Shown: positions 1-7,419, counted from the first letter of the stretch. The stretch: DNA of 10,393 nt from Fimenecus sp045543095 (GCA_045543095.1 JAZQMC010000020.1:1-10393), one strand, 5' to 3'. The notes: generated by a model not told the origin, from the sequence alone. Translations and numbers: made by a program.

Positions 1-33
1 ATTTCTGATGTTGTTTGAGGTATAAGCTTTCAT
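1..33 (-). CDS. 5' end of a minus-strand gene, possibly alanyl-tRNA synthetase
   Basis: An ATG at 33 (minus strand) is preceded by an AAGGGAGG ribosome binding site 8-9 bases upstream and by an extended -10 promoter about 85 bases upstream, so a gene very probably starts here. Only 11 codons lie in the window, reading MKAYTSNNIRN. This resembles the start of bacterial AlaS proteins (MK-x-x-TS-x-x-IR, normally followed by a FL-x-FF segment that is out of view). AlaS would charge tRNA-Ala in the cytosol. Eleven residues cannot prove the identity; that a gene starts here is much surer than its name. Confidence 0.45.
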   Translation of the reverse strand, partial: MKAYTSNNIRN

Positions 34-40
34 AAAGCGT

Positions 41-50
41 GCCTCCCTTT
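41..50 (-). promoter_or_regulatory. Ribosome binding site of the left-edge gene
   Basis: On the minus strand AAGGGAGG lies just upstream of the ATG at 33, with normal spacing. It is the main evidence that the partial reading frame at the left edge is a real gene start. Confidence 0.6.
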
Positions 51-115
51 CCTTGAATAACCGATTTGTGCGTTTTATGTGAAAAATATATAGATTTTTT
101 CAACGCGTTAAAGGA

Positions 116-144
116 ATTATAGCATAATTGCCTAAACAATGAAA
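116..144 (-). promoter_or_regulatory. Extended -10 promoter reading left
   Basis: The minus strand reads TGCTATAAT, a perfect TATAAT (121 to 116) with the TG-n extension of extended -10 promoters. A weak -35 candidate, TTTCAT (144 to 139), lies 17 bases upstream. Transcription would start near 108 and leave a leader of about 75 bases before the ATG at 33. That leader is too short for a T-box riboswitch, and I see no T-box core in it. Confidence 0.6.
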
Positions 145-228
145 CCGTCTTTTAACAACTTTTTAAAGATATTTTTTTAGCGAAATTATTACGATAAATC
201 CCAATTTGCTATAACGTTCACAAATCGT

Positions 229-300
229 CCCTGCAAGACAACCTAAGAAAAAAAGAACTCACAGAAAATTCTGTGAGTTCTTTTCGTTATTGTTGCAGGG
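229..300. repeat. Outer inverted repeat around the terminator
   Basis: CCCTGCAA at 229-236 is exactly complementary to TTGCAGGG at 293-300, and the two arms enclose the terminator hairpin. The arms could extend the hairpin into a larger cruciform or mark a small palindromic element. The match is only 8 bases, so chance is possible. Confidence 0.35.
245..290 (-). terminator. Strong rho-independent terminator of the secA operon
   Basis: The palindrome AAAAGAACTCACAGAA (251-266) pairs with TTCTGTGAGTTCTTTT (269-284), giving an almost loop-free 16-bp hairpin. On the minus strand the stem is followed by a long U-run, the better direction, which fits its place 40 bases after the stop of the last gene in the secA operon. 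A shorter T-rich run on the plus side could let it also act in the other direction. It separates the operon from the promoter of the left-edge gene. Confidence 0.85.
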
Positions 301-324
301 TAATGTAAGCATCTACCCTATTTT

Positions 325-879
325 TTATCTCAATAATCTGTAAATTGCGGGCACAAACCAACCTAAAATGTAAGGCACTGCAAATGAAAATGCAACAGAT
401 GTAATGAGAGTAAGCCCCCATTTTTCAATTCTTGAGCCTACAAAGAAGATTGCATAAAATGGTGCTACCAAAATTTTGCTGATTTTCTTTTTATTGTTCA
501 CAAAGAAATTCTCTTTAAGCATCATAACATCTTCAATCTGCGGGAACAGATTTGTAAGAAGTGAAATACCGATATAAAGGCAAATCCAAGCGAAAATATC
601 TGAAAGTCTGCCGAAATAATAAATAGCAGTTGCACCGTAAGTGAGTGACAAAAATCCCAGCATTAAATTAAGAAAGAACGGGATAAAGCAAATGTCAAAA
701 CTCGGTCCTTTTCTTTTTATAAGGTCGTGGTCAATATGACCAAGCATTTCGTTCGCTTGAACCGTTCTTGCGTCATCAACAAGGATTTTTGAGGAACGAC
801 AACTCATGTGCTCAAAAAATGCGTGGAGCATTGCACCGGGCAGAGTAAGAAATTTAACGATAATATAAACTATTCTCAT
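325..879 (-). CDS. Multi-pass membrane protein with a degenerate M50-like metalloprotease layout
   Basis: A 184-residue hydrophobic protein with about five membrane-associated segments (roughly 3-20, 62-82, 92-112, 134-148 and 155-176). I do not recognise a named family. Near the N-terminus it has LPGAMLHAFFEH (13-24), then GHIDH (47-51), then a hydrophobic IPFFLNLMLG segment (66-75). This spacing recalls site-2/M50-type membrane metalloproteases, where LPG-x-x-LHE-x-x-H is followed by a G-x-x-H-x motif and a P...G membrane helix. Here the HExxH motif is not intact: His19 is followed by Ala, and Glu23-His24 come four residues later. It may therefore be a non-catalytic relative, or a zinc site with different geometry. 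Its ATG at 879 overlaps the stop of the preceding gene (ATGA), so translation is probably coupled. The protease resemblance is inference; the membrane location is well supported. Confidence 0.75.
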   Translation of the reverse strand: MRIVYIIVKFLTLPGAMLHAFFEHMSCRSSKILVDDARTVQANEMLGHIDHDLIKRKGPSFDICFIPFFLNLMLGFLSLTYGATAIYYFGRLSDIFAWICLYIGISLLTNLFPQIEDVMMLKENFFVNNKKKISKILVAPFYAIFFVGSRIEKWGLTLITSVAFSFAVPYILGWFVPAIYRLLR

Positions 880-2381
880 AATAAATCATATCCTCCGTCC
901 ATTACAATTTCTTTAAGTGTCTTTTTGCCCTCGCGGTATGCGGTAACATCTTCTGTAAACGGTACACCATATTCGCCCGACTCTTTGATTTCAGTTTCAA
1001 GTGCTTCAAAGGTTGTTTTGTCACCTGTCTTGAGTGCAAGCATTGCATATAAATCACGAACCTGAATACCGAGCGAACCAGTTTCACTCTGGTAAGTATA
1101 GCATTGTGTTACTGATTCATAGGCTTTTTCATAATCTTCAAGCATAATATAATTTATGCATTTCTGTAATTCGAGAATATAGCCGTATGCGGGAAGAATA
1201 ACTGATGAATTATCAAGGTCTTTGAGTATTGCAAGACCATCATCACAAATATCAATTCCCTTTTGGTAATCTGCATCACGATAACGTGAAATCATTGTTT
1301 TTACAAGGTAATAATCCACACCCTCTGTGTTGAGGTCACGGATTTTATCTGCAAGTTTTTCTGCCTTGTCGTATTCGCCGATACCCACATAGGTTGTTGC
1401 CAAAAGCGGTGTTACAAGACTTTCAAGAGAGTCAAATTCTGCTGCTTTTTCAATAAATTCAATATAAACATCTTCGCTCTTGCCTGCTTCATAAGCTACT
1501 GAATATTTATAAAGATAAAGCCAACCCTCGTCATAAATATAAACCTTTTCTGTGCCGTCGGGAGTGTAATCCTCATCCAACTCATCATAGCACATATCAT
1601 TCTTCACATAAATTTTCTTACCTGAAAGAGAAGAAAGCTTGTCAATGATTTCCTGATAATTGTTGTCTGAAATTGCCTCATAATTATAAAGGTAATTCTG
1701 AATTGCAGTTGCAGTTGCCTGCAAGGTTTCAATTTTCTCTTTAGTTTCTGCCAAATCCTTATATGAGGGAAGTTTCAACAAGGTTTCATTGAAATATGTG
1801 TTGGTTGTGGTAAGTGCAGATTCACGGTCAAGCAAATCATAGTTGAGAAGTGCATCCTTTGAATGAAGTGAGAGATTTTTACCGAAATCTTCTTCGCTGA
1901 TAAAGTTGAATGCCTTGTCATATTCTGCACGGGCACTGAAAAGCTGATTGTTTTTATAAGCCTCGTCGCCCGCTTTCATTACAGAGAACACAGGTGTGTT
2001 AAATGCAAAGATAAACATTGACGCAACCGCAATGCAAACTACCGCAATACAAGCCACTACGCCTTTCCAGTCATAAGGATATTTCTCTAAAAGTTCTTCA
2101 CATTCCTTACAATAAGGGCTATCGGGATTTTTCTCTGTTCCGCAAGGTCTTTGACCGCATATTTCACACAACTGCACGGCTTCTTTTTTCTTTGAAGTCT
2201 TTGAAACGGCACGGGGGTCATAGCCCTCAACCTCTAAAGTTGTGGAGTCTACATCAGCCGCCTCTTCAGCATCTTTTACTGCCTTATCAAGTTCTTCTTT
2301 GAAAATGCGGGCAAGGTCTTCCATTTCACTCTTAAGCTCGTCATCGGTCGTACCCGCAAGTTTTTCTTTATTCTCGTCCAA
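876..2381 (-). CDS. Zinc-ribbon, single-pass membrane protein with TPR-like C-terminal region
   Basis: A 501-residue protein in the secA operon. Residues 1-65 are acidic, low in complexity and probably disordered or partly coiled. Residues 72-94 hold a zinc-ribbon-like cluster: CEIC (72-75), Cys80, then CKEC (91-94). One membrane helix spans about 108-128. The remaining ~370 residues are mostly helical with TPR-like pairs, for example around 137-160 (DEAYKNNQLFSARAEYDKAF) and 325-350 (VGIGEYDKAEKLADKI). The likely topology is ribbon inside and TPR-like part outside. The start is TTG at 2381 with GGAGG (2389-2393) seven bases upstream; no ATG fits. The gene follows secA after 34 bases and overlaps the next gene by 4. 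TPR arrays usually bind protein partners. A role near the Sec machinery or cell envelope is suggested only by context; the specific function is unknown. Confidence 0.8.
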   Translation of the reverse strand: MDENKEKLAGTTDDELKSEMEDLARIFKEELDKAVKDAEEAADVDSTTLEVEGYDPRAVSKTSKKKEAVQLCEICGQRPCGTEKNPDSPYCKECEELLEKYPYDWKGVVACIAVVCIAVASMFIFAFNTPVFSVMKAGDEAYKNNQLFSARAEYDKAFNFISEEDFGKNLSLHSKDALLNYDLLDRESALTTTNTYFNETLLKLPSYKDLAETKEKIETLQATATAIQNYLYNYEAISDNNYQEIIDKLSSLSGKKIYVKNDMCYDELDEDYTPDGTEKVYIYDEGWLYLYKYSVAYEAGKSEDVYIEFIEKAAEFDSLESLVTPLLATTYVGIGEYDKAEKLADKIRDLNTEGVDYYLVKTMISRYRDADYQKGIDICDDGLAILKDLDNSSVILPAYGYILELQKCINYIMLEDYEKAYESVTQCYTYQSETGSLGIQVRDLYAMLALKTGDKTTFEALETEIKESGEYGVPFTEDVTAYREGKKTLKEIVMDGGYDLL

Positions 2382-2415
2382 GGTTATTCCTCCTTTGGAT
2401 TATGCTTTCATTAAA

Positions 2416-5139
2416 TTACTGCTCATTCATTCCGCAGCATTTCTTATACTTTTTACCGCTACCGCATGGGCAAGGGTCGTTTCTGCCAACCTTTTCGCCC
2501 TTTTTGATTGGGCGTTTTTTATCACTGCCGTCGGTTGAACCACTTGTTGCAGTGATTTTTGCCGCCGCCTCACGCTTGATGTCCTCTTCACTCTTAAGAC
2601 GGAATGTGAGAAGTGTTACTACTGTTCCCTCGCGAATAAGTGAAGTCATTTCGTCAAACATATCATAGCTTTCCATACGGAATGCAACAACAGGGTCCTG
2701 CTGTGCATAAGAGCGAAGATAAATACCGCGTTTTAATTCTTCCATAGCGTCAAGGTGGTCCATCCAACGCTTATCAACATTATGAAGAAGCACTTTTCTT
2801 TCAAGCTCTTTCATAATTCTTTCGCCGTATTCCTGTGCCTTTGCATCATAAACAGCCATTGCTTTGTCAAAGAAATACTCTTTGTATTCGGCATTTGATT
2901 TATCTGTAATTTCGCCCTCAACAAGGAACGCAAGTTTCTTGAGAAGTCCCTTAACATTCCAATCGCTTGAATTATTAACTTCCGGGCAATAGAAATCCAC
3001 AGTTTCATCAATAAAGTCGCCAATCATTTTAAGAATTGCCGCGTGAATGTCAGCACCGTCAAGCACCATATTTCTCTGTTCATAGATTTTCTTTCTCTGC
3101 TCATTCATAACATCGTCAAAGCGAAGAACATTACGACGAGCAGCAAAGTGGTTGCCCTCAACCTTTTTCTGTGCACCCTCAATCATATTGGTCATCATTT
3201 TTACTTCAATGGGGATTTCGCCCGCACTCTTAAAGGTGTCAAGAATGTTATAGAAACGGTCGCCCGCAAAAAGACGAAGCAATTCGTCCTCAGTTGAAAG
3301 GAAGAATTTACTGTTACCCGGGTCACCCTGACGGCCCGCACGACCTCTTAACTGATTGTCAATTCGGCGTGATTCGTGACGTTCAGTACCGATAATATAA
3401 AGACCGCCTGCCTCACGAACCTTATCTGCCTCATCTTTGAGTTGGTCCTTATATTTCTTTTCAAGTTCTTGATAAGTTTTTCTTGCCTCAAGAATATCTG
3501 TATTGTCAGTTTCTGCAAAACCTGTTGCCTCGGCAATAAGTTCATCAGAAATATCCATTCTTCTCATTTCTGCACGAGCCATATAGTCGGGGTTACCGCC
3601 CAAGATAATGTCAGTACCACGGCCCGCCATATTTGTTGCGATTGTAACCGCACCCAAGGAACCTGCCTGTGCAATAATTTCTGCTTCTTTATCGTGATAT
3701 TTAGCATTGAGCACATTATGAGGAATTCCCGCTTTGCGAAGTGCCTTGCTTAAAAGTTCACTCTTTTCAATATTGGTTGTACCAACAAGCACGGGCTGTC
3801 CGTTTTTATTACACTCTAAAATCTGCTCAATAATTGCTCTGAATTTAGCAACCTCGGTTTTATAAAGAACATCTTCCTCATCATTACGCACCATTGGTTT
3901 GTTGGTTGGAATTTCAATAACATCAAGTTCATAAATCTCTTGGAATTCTGCACTTTCTGTCATTGCAGTACCTGTCATACCCGAAAGTTTGTTATAAAGG
4001 CGGAAATAGTTCTGGAATGTGATTGTTGCAAGAGTTTTTGACTCACGCTCAACCTTAACATTTTCTTTTGCTTCAATAGCCTGATGAAGACCGTCAGAAT
4101 AACGGCGACCAATCATAATACGGCCTGTGAATTCGTCAACAATAAGCACCTGACCGTCTTTCACAACATAGTCAACATCACGCTTCATAACACCGATTGC
4201 CTTAATTGCAATGTCAATATGGTGCTGAAGTGTAAGATTTTCAACATCGGCAAGGTTTTCAACACCGAAGTGCTTTTCTGCCTTTTTGATACCGTTCTGT
4301 GTAAGAGAAGCAGACTTTGCCTTTTCGTCAACAATTACATCGTCGTCGTCAGAAGCAACACTTTCAATGCCCTGCTTTGAATCAACCTCTTTAACGCGTG
4401 CGAATTTAAGACGCTTTGCAAAATCATTAACCATTTTATAAAGGTCGGTTGATTTGTCGCCCATACCCGAAATAATAAGGGGAGTTCTTGCCTCGTCAAT
4501 AAGAATTGAGTCAACCTCATCGACAACCGCAAAGTTGTGCCCACGCTGAACTCTCTGCTCGGCATAAGTCACCATATTATCACGAAGATAGTCAAAGCCC
4601 ATTTCGTTGTTTGTACCGTAAGTGATGTCACAGGCATAAGCCTCGCGTCTTTGCTCACCGTTCAAATCGTGAACAATAAGACCAACCGTAAGACCCATAA
4701 AGCGATAAAGCTTGCCCATCCATTCAGAGTCACGGCGTGCAAGATAATCGTTAACGGTAACAATATGAACACCCTTGCCTGTAAGAGCATTAAGGTATGC
4801 GGGCAAAGTAGCCACAAGAGTTTTACCCTCACCTGTTCTCATCTCGGCAATTCTGCCCTGATGAAGAACAATACCACCGATAATCTGCACAGGGAAGTGA
4901 CGCATATTAAGTACACGAGCAGAAGCCTCACGGCAAGCAGCAAAAGCCTCGGGCAAAATATCGTCAAGAGTTTCGCCGTTTTTAAGTCTTTCTTTGAATT
5001 CGGGAGTTTTAGCCTGAAGTTCGGCATCTGTGAGTGCCTTATATTCTTCTTCTAACGCTAAAACCTTTTTTTGAATCGGGATTATTCTTTTAACCTCGCG
5101 AGACGAATAATCGCCGAATATTTTTTTGAACAATGACAT
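2416..5139 (-). CDS. secA: Preprotein translocase ATPase subunit SecA
   Basis: SecA is the motor ATPase that drives unfolded preproteins through the SecYEG channel. The 907-residue product is full length. It has an N-terminal MSLFKKIFGD, the Walker A MRTGEGKT (100-107) with Lys106, the DEVD Walker B (207-210) followed by ILIDEARTP, the TMTGTAMTE-type preprotein-linker segment (SGMTGTAMTESAEF), and motif VI-type Arg fingers in QLRGRAGRQGDPG. The C-terminus is a SEC-C zinc motif (GRNDPCPCGSGKKYKKCCG) that binds SecB or ribosomes in other species. An acidic stretch, ASDDDDVIVDE, lies before the conserved VDEK segment. The start is the ATG at 5139, with AAAGGA nine bases upstream. An in-frame extension to 5220 uses a TTG, has no ribosome binding site, and adds residues absent from SecA proteins. 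This is a housekeeping gene and probably the first of a three-gene operon. Confidence 0.98.
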   Translation of the reverse strand: MSLFKKIFGDYSSREVKRIIPIQKKVLALEEEYKALTDAELQAKTPEFKERLKNGETLDDILPEAFAACREASARVLNMRHFPVQIIGGIVLHQGRIAEMRTGEGKTLVATLPAYLNALTGKGVHIVTVNDYLARRDSEWMGKLYRFMGLTVGLIVHDLNGEQRREAYACDITYGTNNEMGFDYLRDNMVTYAEQRVQRGHNFAVVDEVDSILIDEARTPLIISGMGDKSTDLYKMVNDFAKRLKFARVKEVDSKQGIESVASDDDDVIVDEKAKSASLTQNGIKKAEKHFGVENLADVENLTLQHHIDIAIKAIGVMKRDVDYVVKDGQVLIVDEFTGRIMIGRRYSDGLHQAIEAKENVKVERESKTLATITFQNYFRLYNKLSGMTGTAMTESAEFQEIYELDVIEIPTNKPMVRNDEEDVLYKTEVAKFRAIIEQILECNKNGQPVLVGTTNIEKSELLSKALRKAGIPHNVLNAKYHDKEAEIIAQAGSLGAVTIATNMAGRGTDIILGGNPDYMARAEMRRMDISDELIAEATGFAETDNTDILEARKTYQELEKKYKDQLKDEADKVREAGGLYIIGTERHESRRIDNQLRGRAGRQGDPGNSKFFLSTEDELLRLFAGDRFYNILDTFKSAGEIPIEVKMMTNMIEGAQKKVEGNHFAARRNVLRFDDVMNEQRKKIYEQRNMVLDGADIHAAILKMIGDFIDETVDFYCPEVNNSSDWNVKGLLKKLAFLVEGEITDKSNAEYKEYFFDKAMAVYDAKAQEYGERIMKELERKVLLHNVDKRWMDHLDAMEELKRGIYLRSYAQQDPVVAFRMESYDMFDEMTSLIREGTVVTLLTFRLKSEEDIKREAAAKITATSGSTDGSDKKRPIKKGEKVGRNDPCPCGSGKKYKKCCGMNEQ

Positions 5140-5148
5140 TTTGTTTTG

Positions 5149-5154
5149 TCCTTT
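5149..5154 (-). promoter_or_regulatory. secA ribosome binding site that fixes its start
   Basis: AAAGGA on the minus strand lies nine bases before the ATG at 5139. It supports the standard MSLFKK start over the longer reading frame beginning at 5220. Confidence 0.7.
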
Positions 5155-5237
5155 CACATATATTTTAAGTTTGACATTTTGCTGAAAAATGTTGATTTTA
5201 TCCGGTTGTACACGAACCAACCCATTATATTGAAGAT

Positions 5238-5246
5238 ATTATATCA
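5238..5246 (-). promoter_or_regulatory. secA operon promoter (extended -10)
   Basis: The minus strand reads TGATATAAT, a consensus TATAAT (5243 to 5238) with the TG-n extension. No good -35 is found at 16-18 bases, which is usual for extended -10 promoters. Transcription would start near 5231, giving a leader of about 92 bases. A second TATAAT (5229 to 5224) lies 14 bases downstream and could be an alternative -10. I see no riboswitch or attenuator in the leader. Confidence 0.6.
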
Positions 5247-5279
5247 TATTTATTTCAAAAAATCACTAACAAATTGTTA

Positions 5280-5315
5280 ATTTTACCATAAATTTTCTTG
5301 ATTTTACCCATAAAA
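5280..5315. repeat. Direct repeat in the promoter of the five-gene operon
   Basis: ATTTTACCATAAA (5280-5292) and ATTTTACCCATAAA (5301-5314) differ by one inserted C, and their starts are 21 bases apart, about two helical turns. Each copy is itself nearly palindromic (TTTTA, a short centre, TAAAA). The second copy overlaps the likely -35 box. This is the layout expected for a repressor or activator site, but AT-rich DNA yields such matches by chance, so the role is inferred. Confidence 0.45.
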
Positions 5316-5332
5316 TTTGCTATTCTTATAAT
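5303..5332 (+). promoter_or_regulatory. Promoter of the aminotransferase-transketolase operon
   Basis: A perfect -10 TATAAT (5327-5332) is preceded at 18 bases by TTTACC (5303-5308), a four-of-six match to TTGACA. Transcription would start near 5339, leaving a short leader of about 24 bases that is almost all ribosome binding site. A TTGATT at 5298-5303 is a better -35 hexamer but lies 23 bases away, too far. Confidence 0.6.
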
Positions 5333-5362
5333 GTATAGTAAAATCCGAAGGAGGTTTCAGCT

Positions 5363-6124
5363 ATGACTGACCAAAGAACACTTGCGTATATCAATATGTA
5401 CGCGGTACTCGGCACATTGGAAAACCTTTGTGAGCTTGACGATAAGGCTAAAGAAATTCTTAAAGGAATCGACAAGCCCGTTTCTCTCGCATTTGATGTT
5501 AAGGGTGGCCCTGCAGCAACTCTTACATTCTCACAGAACGGTTGCCGTATGGAAGATGGTGTAGGAAATTGTGATATTAAAATTCCTGTATCATCTTGCG
5601 AAAAATTCAATAAAATTATTGACGGTGTTGTAACTCCTATTCCAACAAAAGGACTCACAAAAGTTAGTTTCCTTTTAAAAACATTTACAGCACTTACCGA
5701 CAGACTTACAGAGGTTATGAGACCAAGTGAAGAAGCTCTTAAAGACCCTGACTTTTTCCGTCTTAATACAATCTGCACATTCTACACAGTTTCTGTTGCG
5801 ATTTCACAGATTGGTAATCAGGACGATATCGGTAAATTCAGTGCATCAAATATTGTTGACGGCGACATTCAGATTGGTATTACTGACACAGTTTATTCAA
5901 CTATCCGTGTTAAGAACAATCACCTTGTAACCATCAAGCAGGCACCTGAAAAGCCCCGTGCAATTATGGAATTCAACACTATTGAGCTTGCAAACGCACT
6001 TTTTGCAGGAACAGTTAACTCAATCGACCATGTAGGCAACGGTAATATCACTATCCGCGGTCTTATCTCAATGGTTGACAATGTTAACCGCATTCTTGAC
6101 AGAGTTGCACTCTATTTAGCATAA
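5363..6124 (+). CDS. SCP2-like two-half protein, bookend A of the operon
   Basis: A soluble 253-residue protein without signal peptide or membrane helix. I do not recognise a named family. It seems built of two similar halves, about residues 37-118 and 168-252. In each, a beta-rich stretch leads to a conserved helix (SSCEKFNKIIDGVV at 77-90; NTIELANALFAGTV at 205-218), then a short strand and a final helix. This layout, with an IRGLISMVDN-type segment at 231-240, resembles SCP2-like sterol or lipid carrier domains, but I rate that as tentative. A helical linker (105-150) joins the halves. The gene is first in the operon and has a strong AAGGAGG (5348-5354) eight bases before its ATG. Its stop overlaps the ribosome binding site of the aminotransferase gene. 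The last gene of the operon seems to be a paralogue. Possible roles are carrier, scaffold or non-catalytic subunit for the enzymes encoded between them. Confidence 0.7.
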   Translation: MTDQRTLAYINMYAVLGTLENLCELDDKAKEILKGIDKPVSLAFDVKGGPAATLTFSQNGCRMEDGVGNCDIKIPVSSCEKFNKIIDGVVTPIPTKGLTKVSFLLKTFTALTDRLTEVMRPSEEALKDPDFFRLNTICTFYTVSVAISQIGNQDDIGKFSASNIVDGDIQIGITDTVYSTIRVKNNHLVTIKQAPEKPRAIMEFNTIELANALFAGTVNSIDHVGNGNITIRGLISMVDNVNRILDRVALYLA

Positions 6125-6129
6125 GGAGG
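6123..6129 (+). promoter_or_regulatory. Ribosome binding site that decides the aminotransferase start
   Basis: AAGGAGG lies three bases before the ATG at 6133 and nine bases before the ATG at 6139. The first spacing is too short for normal initiation, so the second ATG is preferred. The site overlaps the stop codon of the preceding gene, which suggests coupled translation. Confidence 0.65.
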
Positions 6130-6138
6130 TAAATGGTA

Positions 6139-7407
6139 ATGAGTAAATTCCCAACATTTGATACCATAAAAAGCCGCGAAATGTTTGAGCGTGCAACAAA
6201 GGTTATCCCATCAGGTATTTACGGTCACTTAGGACCTGCTGAAGGTCAGTGGATTCCTGTTAACAGATGGCCATCTTTCTCAGAAAAAGCACAGGGTTCA
6301 TACTTCTGGGACGTTGACGGTAACAAGTACATCGACTATATGTGTGCATACGGTCCTAATGTTTTAGGCTACAATGACCCCGATGTTGACGCAGCTGCAC
6401 TTGCACAACTTAAACTCGGCAACTGCACAACCGCACCCGCAAAGGTAATGGTTGAATGTGCAGAAACACTTGTTGACACAGTAGCTTCTGCTGACTGGGC
6501 ATTCTTCTGCAAGAATGGTTCAGACACAACAACACTTGCAACAATGGCAGCAAGAGCACATACACATAAAAAGAAGATTATCTTCCTTAAATACTACTAC
6601 CACGGAGATTTCCCATGGGCACAGAAAATTGACTATCCGGGTATCACTCCTGAAGACGTAGCAAACAATGTTATCGTTCCTTGGTTTGACCTTGATGCTC
6701 TTCAAAAGGCTTATGACGACAACAACGGCGACATTGCAGGTCTTATTGCACAGCCTTATGACCATGGTAACTTTAAAGATAACGAAGTTGCTTCTAAAGA
6801 ATACTGGCAGGCAGTTCGTAAATGGTGTGACGACCACGGCGTAGTTCTTATTATTGATGACGTTCGTGCAGGTTTCCGTCTTGACCTTGCAGGTTCTGAC
6901 CATTTCTATGGCTTCAAGGCAGACCTTATCTGCTTCTGTAAAGCACTTGCTAACGGCTATAATATGTCAGCACTTTGCGGTGGCGAACACATGAAAGCAA
7001 CTGTTTCAGGTATTACATACACAGGTTCTTATTGGATGAGCGGTGTTCCTTTTGCTGCTTGTATCGCTTGTATCAACAAGATGAAAGCACTTGACACACC
7101 AACCATGTTCCGTCGTCTTGGCACAATGGTAACAGACGGCTTCAAGGCTGCAGGTGCTGAACACGGCTTTGACTTGAGAGTTTCAGGTGAACCCGCACTC
7201 TTCTATTTAAGAATTGCTAATGATGACAACCTTATGCTTCATCAGGAATGGGTTGCAGAATGTGTAAACCGCGGTCTGTTTATCACATCTCACCACAACC
7301 ACTTCATCAACGCTTCGCTTACAGAAGAAGACATTAAGAAGTCAATTGAAATTGCTGAAGATGCATTCTCAGTAGTTGCTAAAAATCACCCAGAACTCAG
7401 AGGCTAA
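6139..7407 (+). CDS. Class III PLP-dependent aminotransferase (glutamate-1-semialdehyde aminomutase-like)
   Basis: A 422-residue fold-type I PLP enzyme of the class III aminotransferase family, closest in layout to glutamate-1-semialdehyde aminomutases. Seen in order (numbering from the ATG at 6139): an N-terminal segment GSYFWDVDGNKYIDYM, a cofactor loop NGSD (126-129), YHG (154-156) that stacks on PLP, IIDDVRAGFR with Asp240 expected to pair with the PLP ring nitrogen, and FCKALANGY with Lys268 as the Schiff-base lysine. It differs from the common family pattern: S-G-T/S-E becomes NGSD, and T-x-S-G-N-P becomes WMSGVP. A distinct substrate subgroup is therefore likely, rather than a haem-pathway HemL, and no other haem genes are nearby. 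It probably moves an amino group to or from an aldehyde or ketone. Its place just before a split transketolase suggests a sugar-like or ketol substrate. The substrate itself is unknown. Confidence 0.88.
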   Translation: MSKFPTFDTIKSREMFERATKVIPSGIYGHLGPAEGQWIPVNRWPSFSEKAQGSYFWDVDGNKYIDYMCAYGPNVLGYNDPDVDAAALAQLKLGNCTTAPAKVMVECAETLVDTVASADWAFFCKNGSDTTTLATMAARAHTHKKKIIFLKYYYHGDFPWAQKIDYPGITPEDVANNVIVPWFDLDALQKAYDDNNGDIAGLIAQPYDHGNFKDNEVASKEYWQAVRKWCDDHGVVLIIDDVRAGFRLDLAGSDHFYGFKADLICFCKALANGYNMSALCGGEHMKATVSGITYTGSYWMSGVPFAACIACINKMKALDTPTMFRRLGTMVTDGFKAAGAEHGFDLRVSGEPALFYLRIANDDNLMLHQEWVAECVNRGLFITSHHNHFINASLTEEDIKKSIEIAEDAFSVVAKNHPELRG

Positions 7408-7419
7408 TTAACAAATCAT

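Noticed and set aside
34..115. T-box or other riboswitch before the left-edge gene
   Set aside because: The leader after the extended -10 promoter is only about 75 bases, with no T-box core and no terminator before the start.
3376..3753. Plus-strand open frame of 125 codons opposite secA
   Set aside because: It is antisense to a conserved part of SecA, is rich in Cys/Phe/Ile as expected of a reversed coding strand, and has no ribosome binding site that I can see.
4537..5055. Plus-strand open frame of 172 codons opposite the secA 5' half
   Set aside because: It is a shadow of secA, whose protein sequence is strongly conserved there; no family is recognisable in the shadow.
5140..5220. N-terminal extension of SecA by 27 residues from a TTG at 5220
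   Set aside because: It has no ribosome binding site, covers the probable transcript leader, and SecA proteins normally begin at the MSLFKK-type start.
6133..6138. Two-residue longer aminotransferase start at the ATG at 6133
   Set aside because: Only three bases separate it from AAGGAGG; the ATG at 6139 has normal spacing.
6520..6903. Minus-strand open frame of 127 codons within the aminotransferase gene
   Set aside because: It is Cys/Val-rich, antisense to catalytic motifs of the aminotransferase, and has no independent start signals.
6139..7407. HemL (haem biosynthesis glutamate-1-semialdehyde aminomutase)
   Set aside because: The cofactor loops differ from HemL, and there are no other haem or tetrapyrrole genes nearby; the neighbours are transketolase halves.
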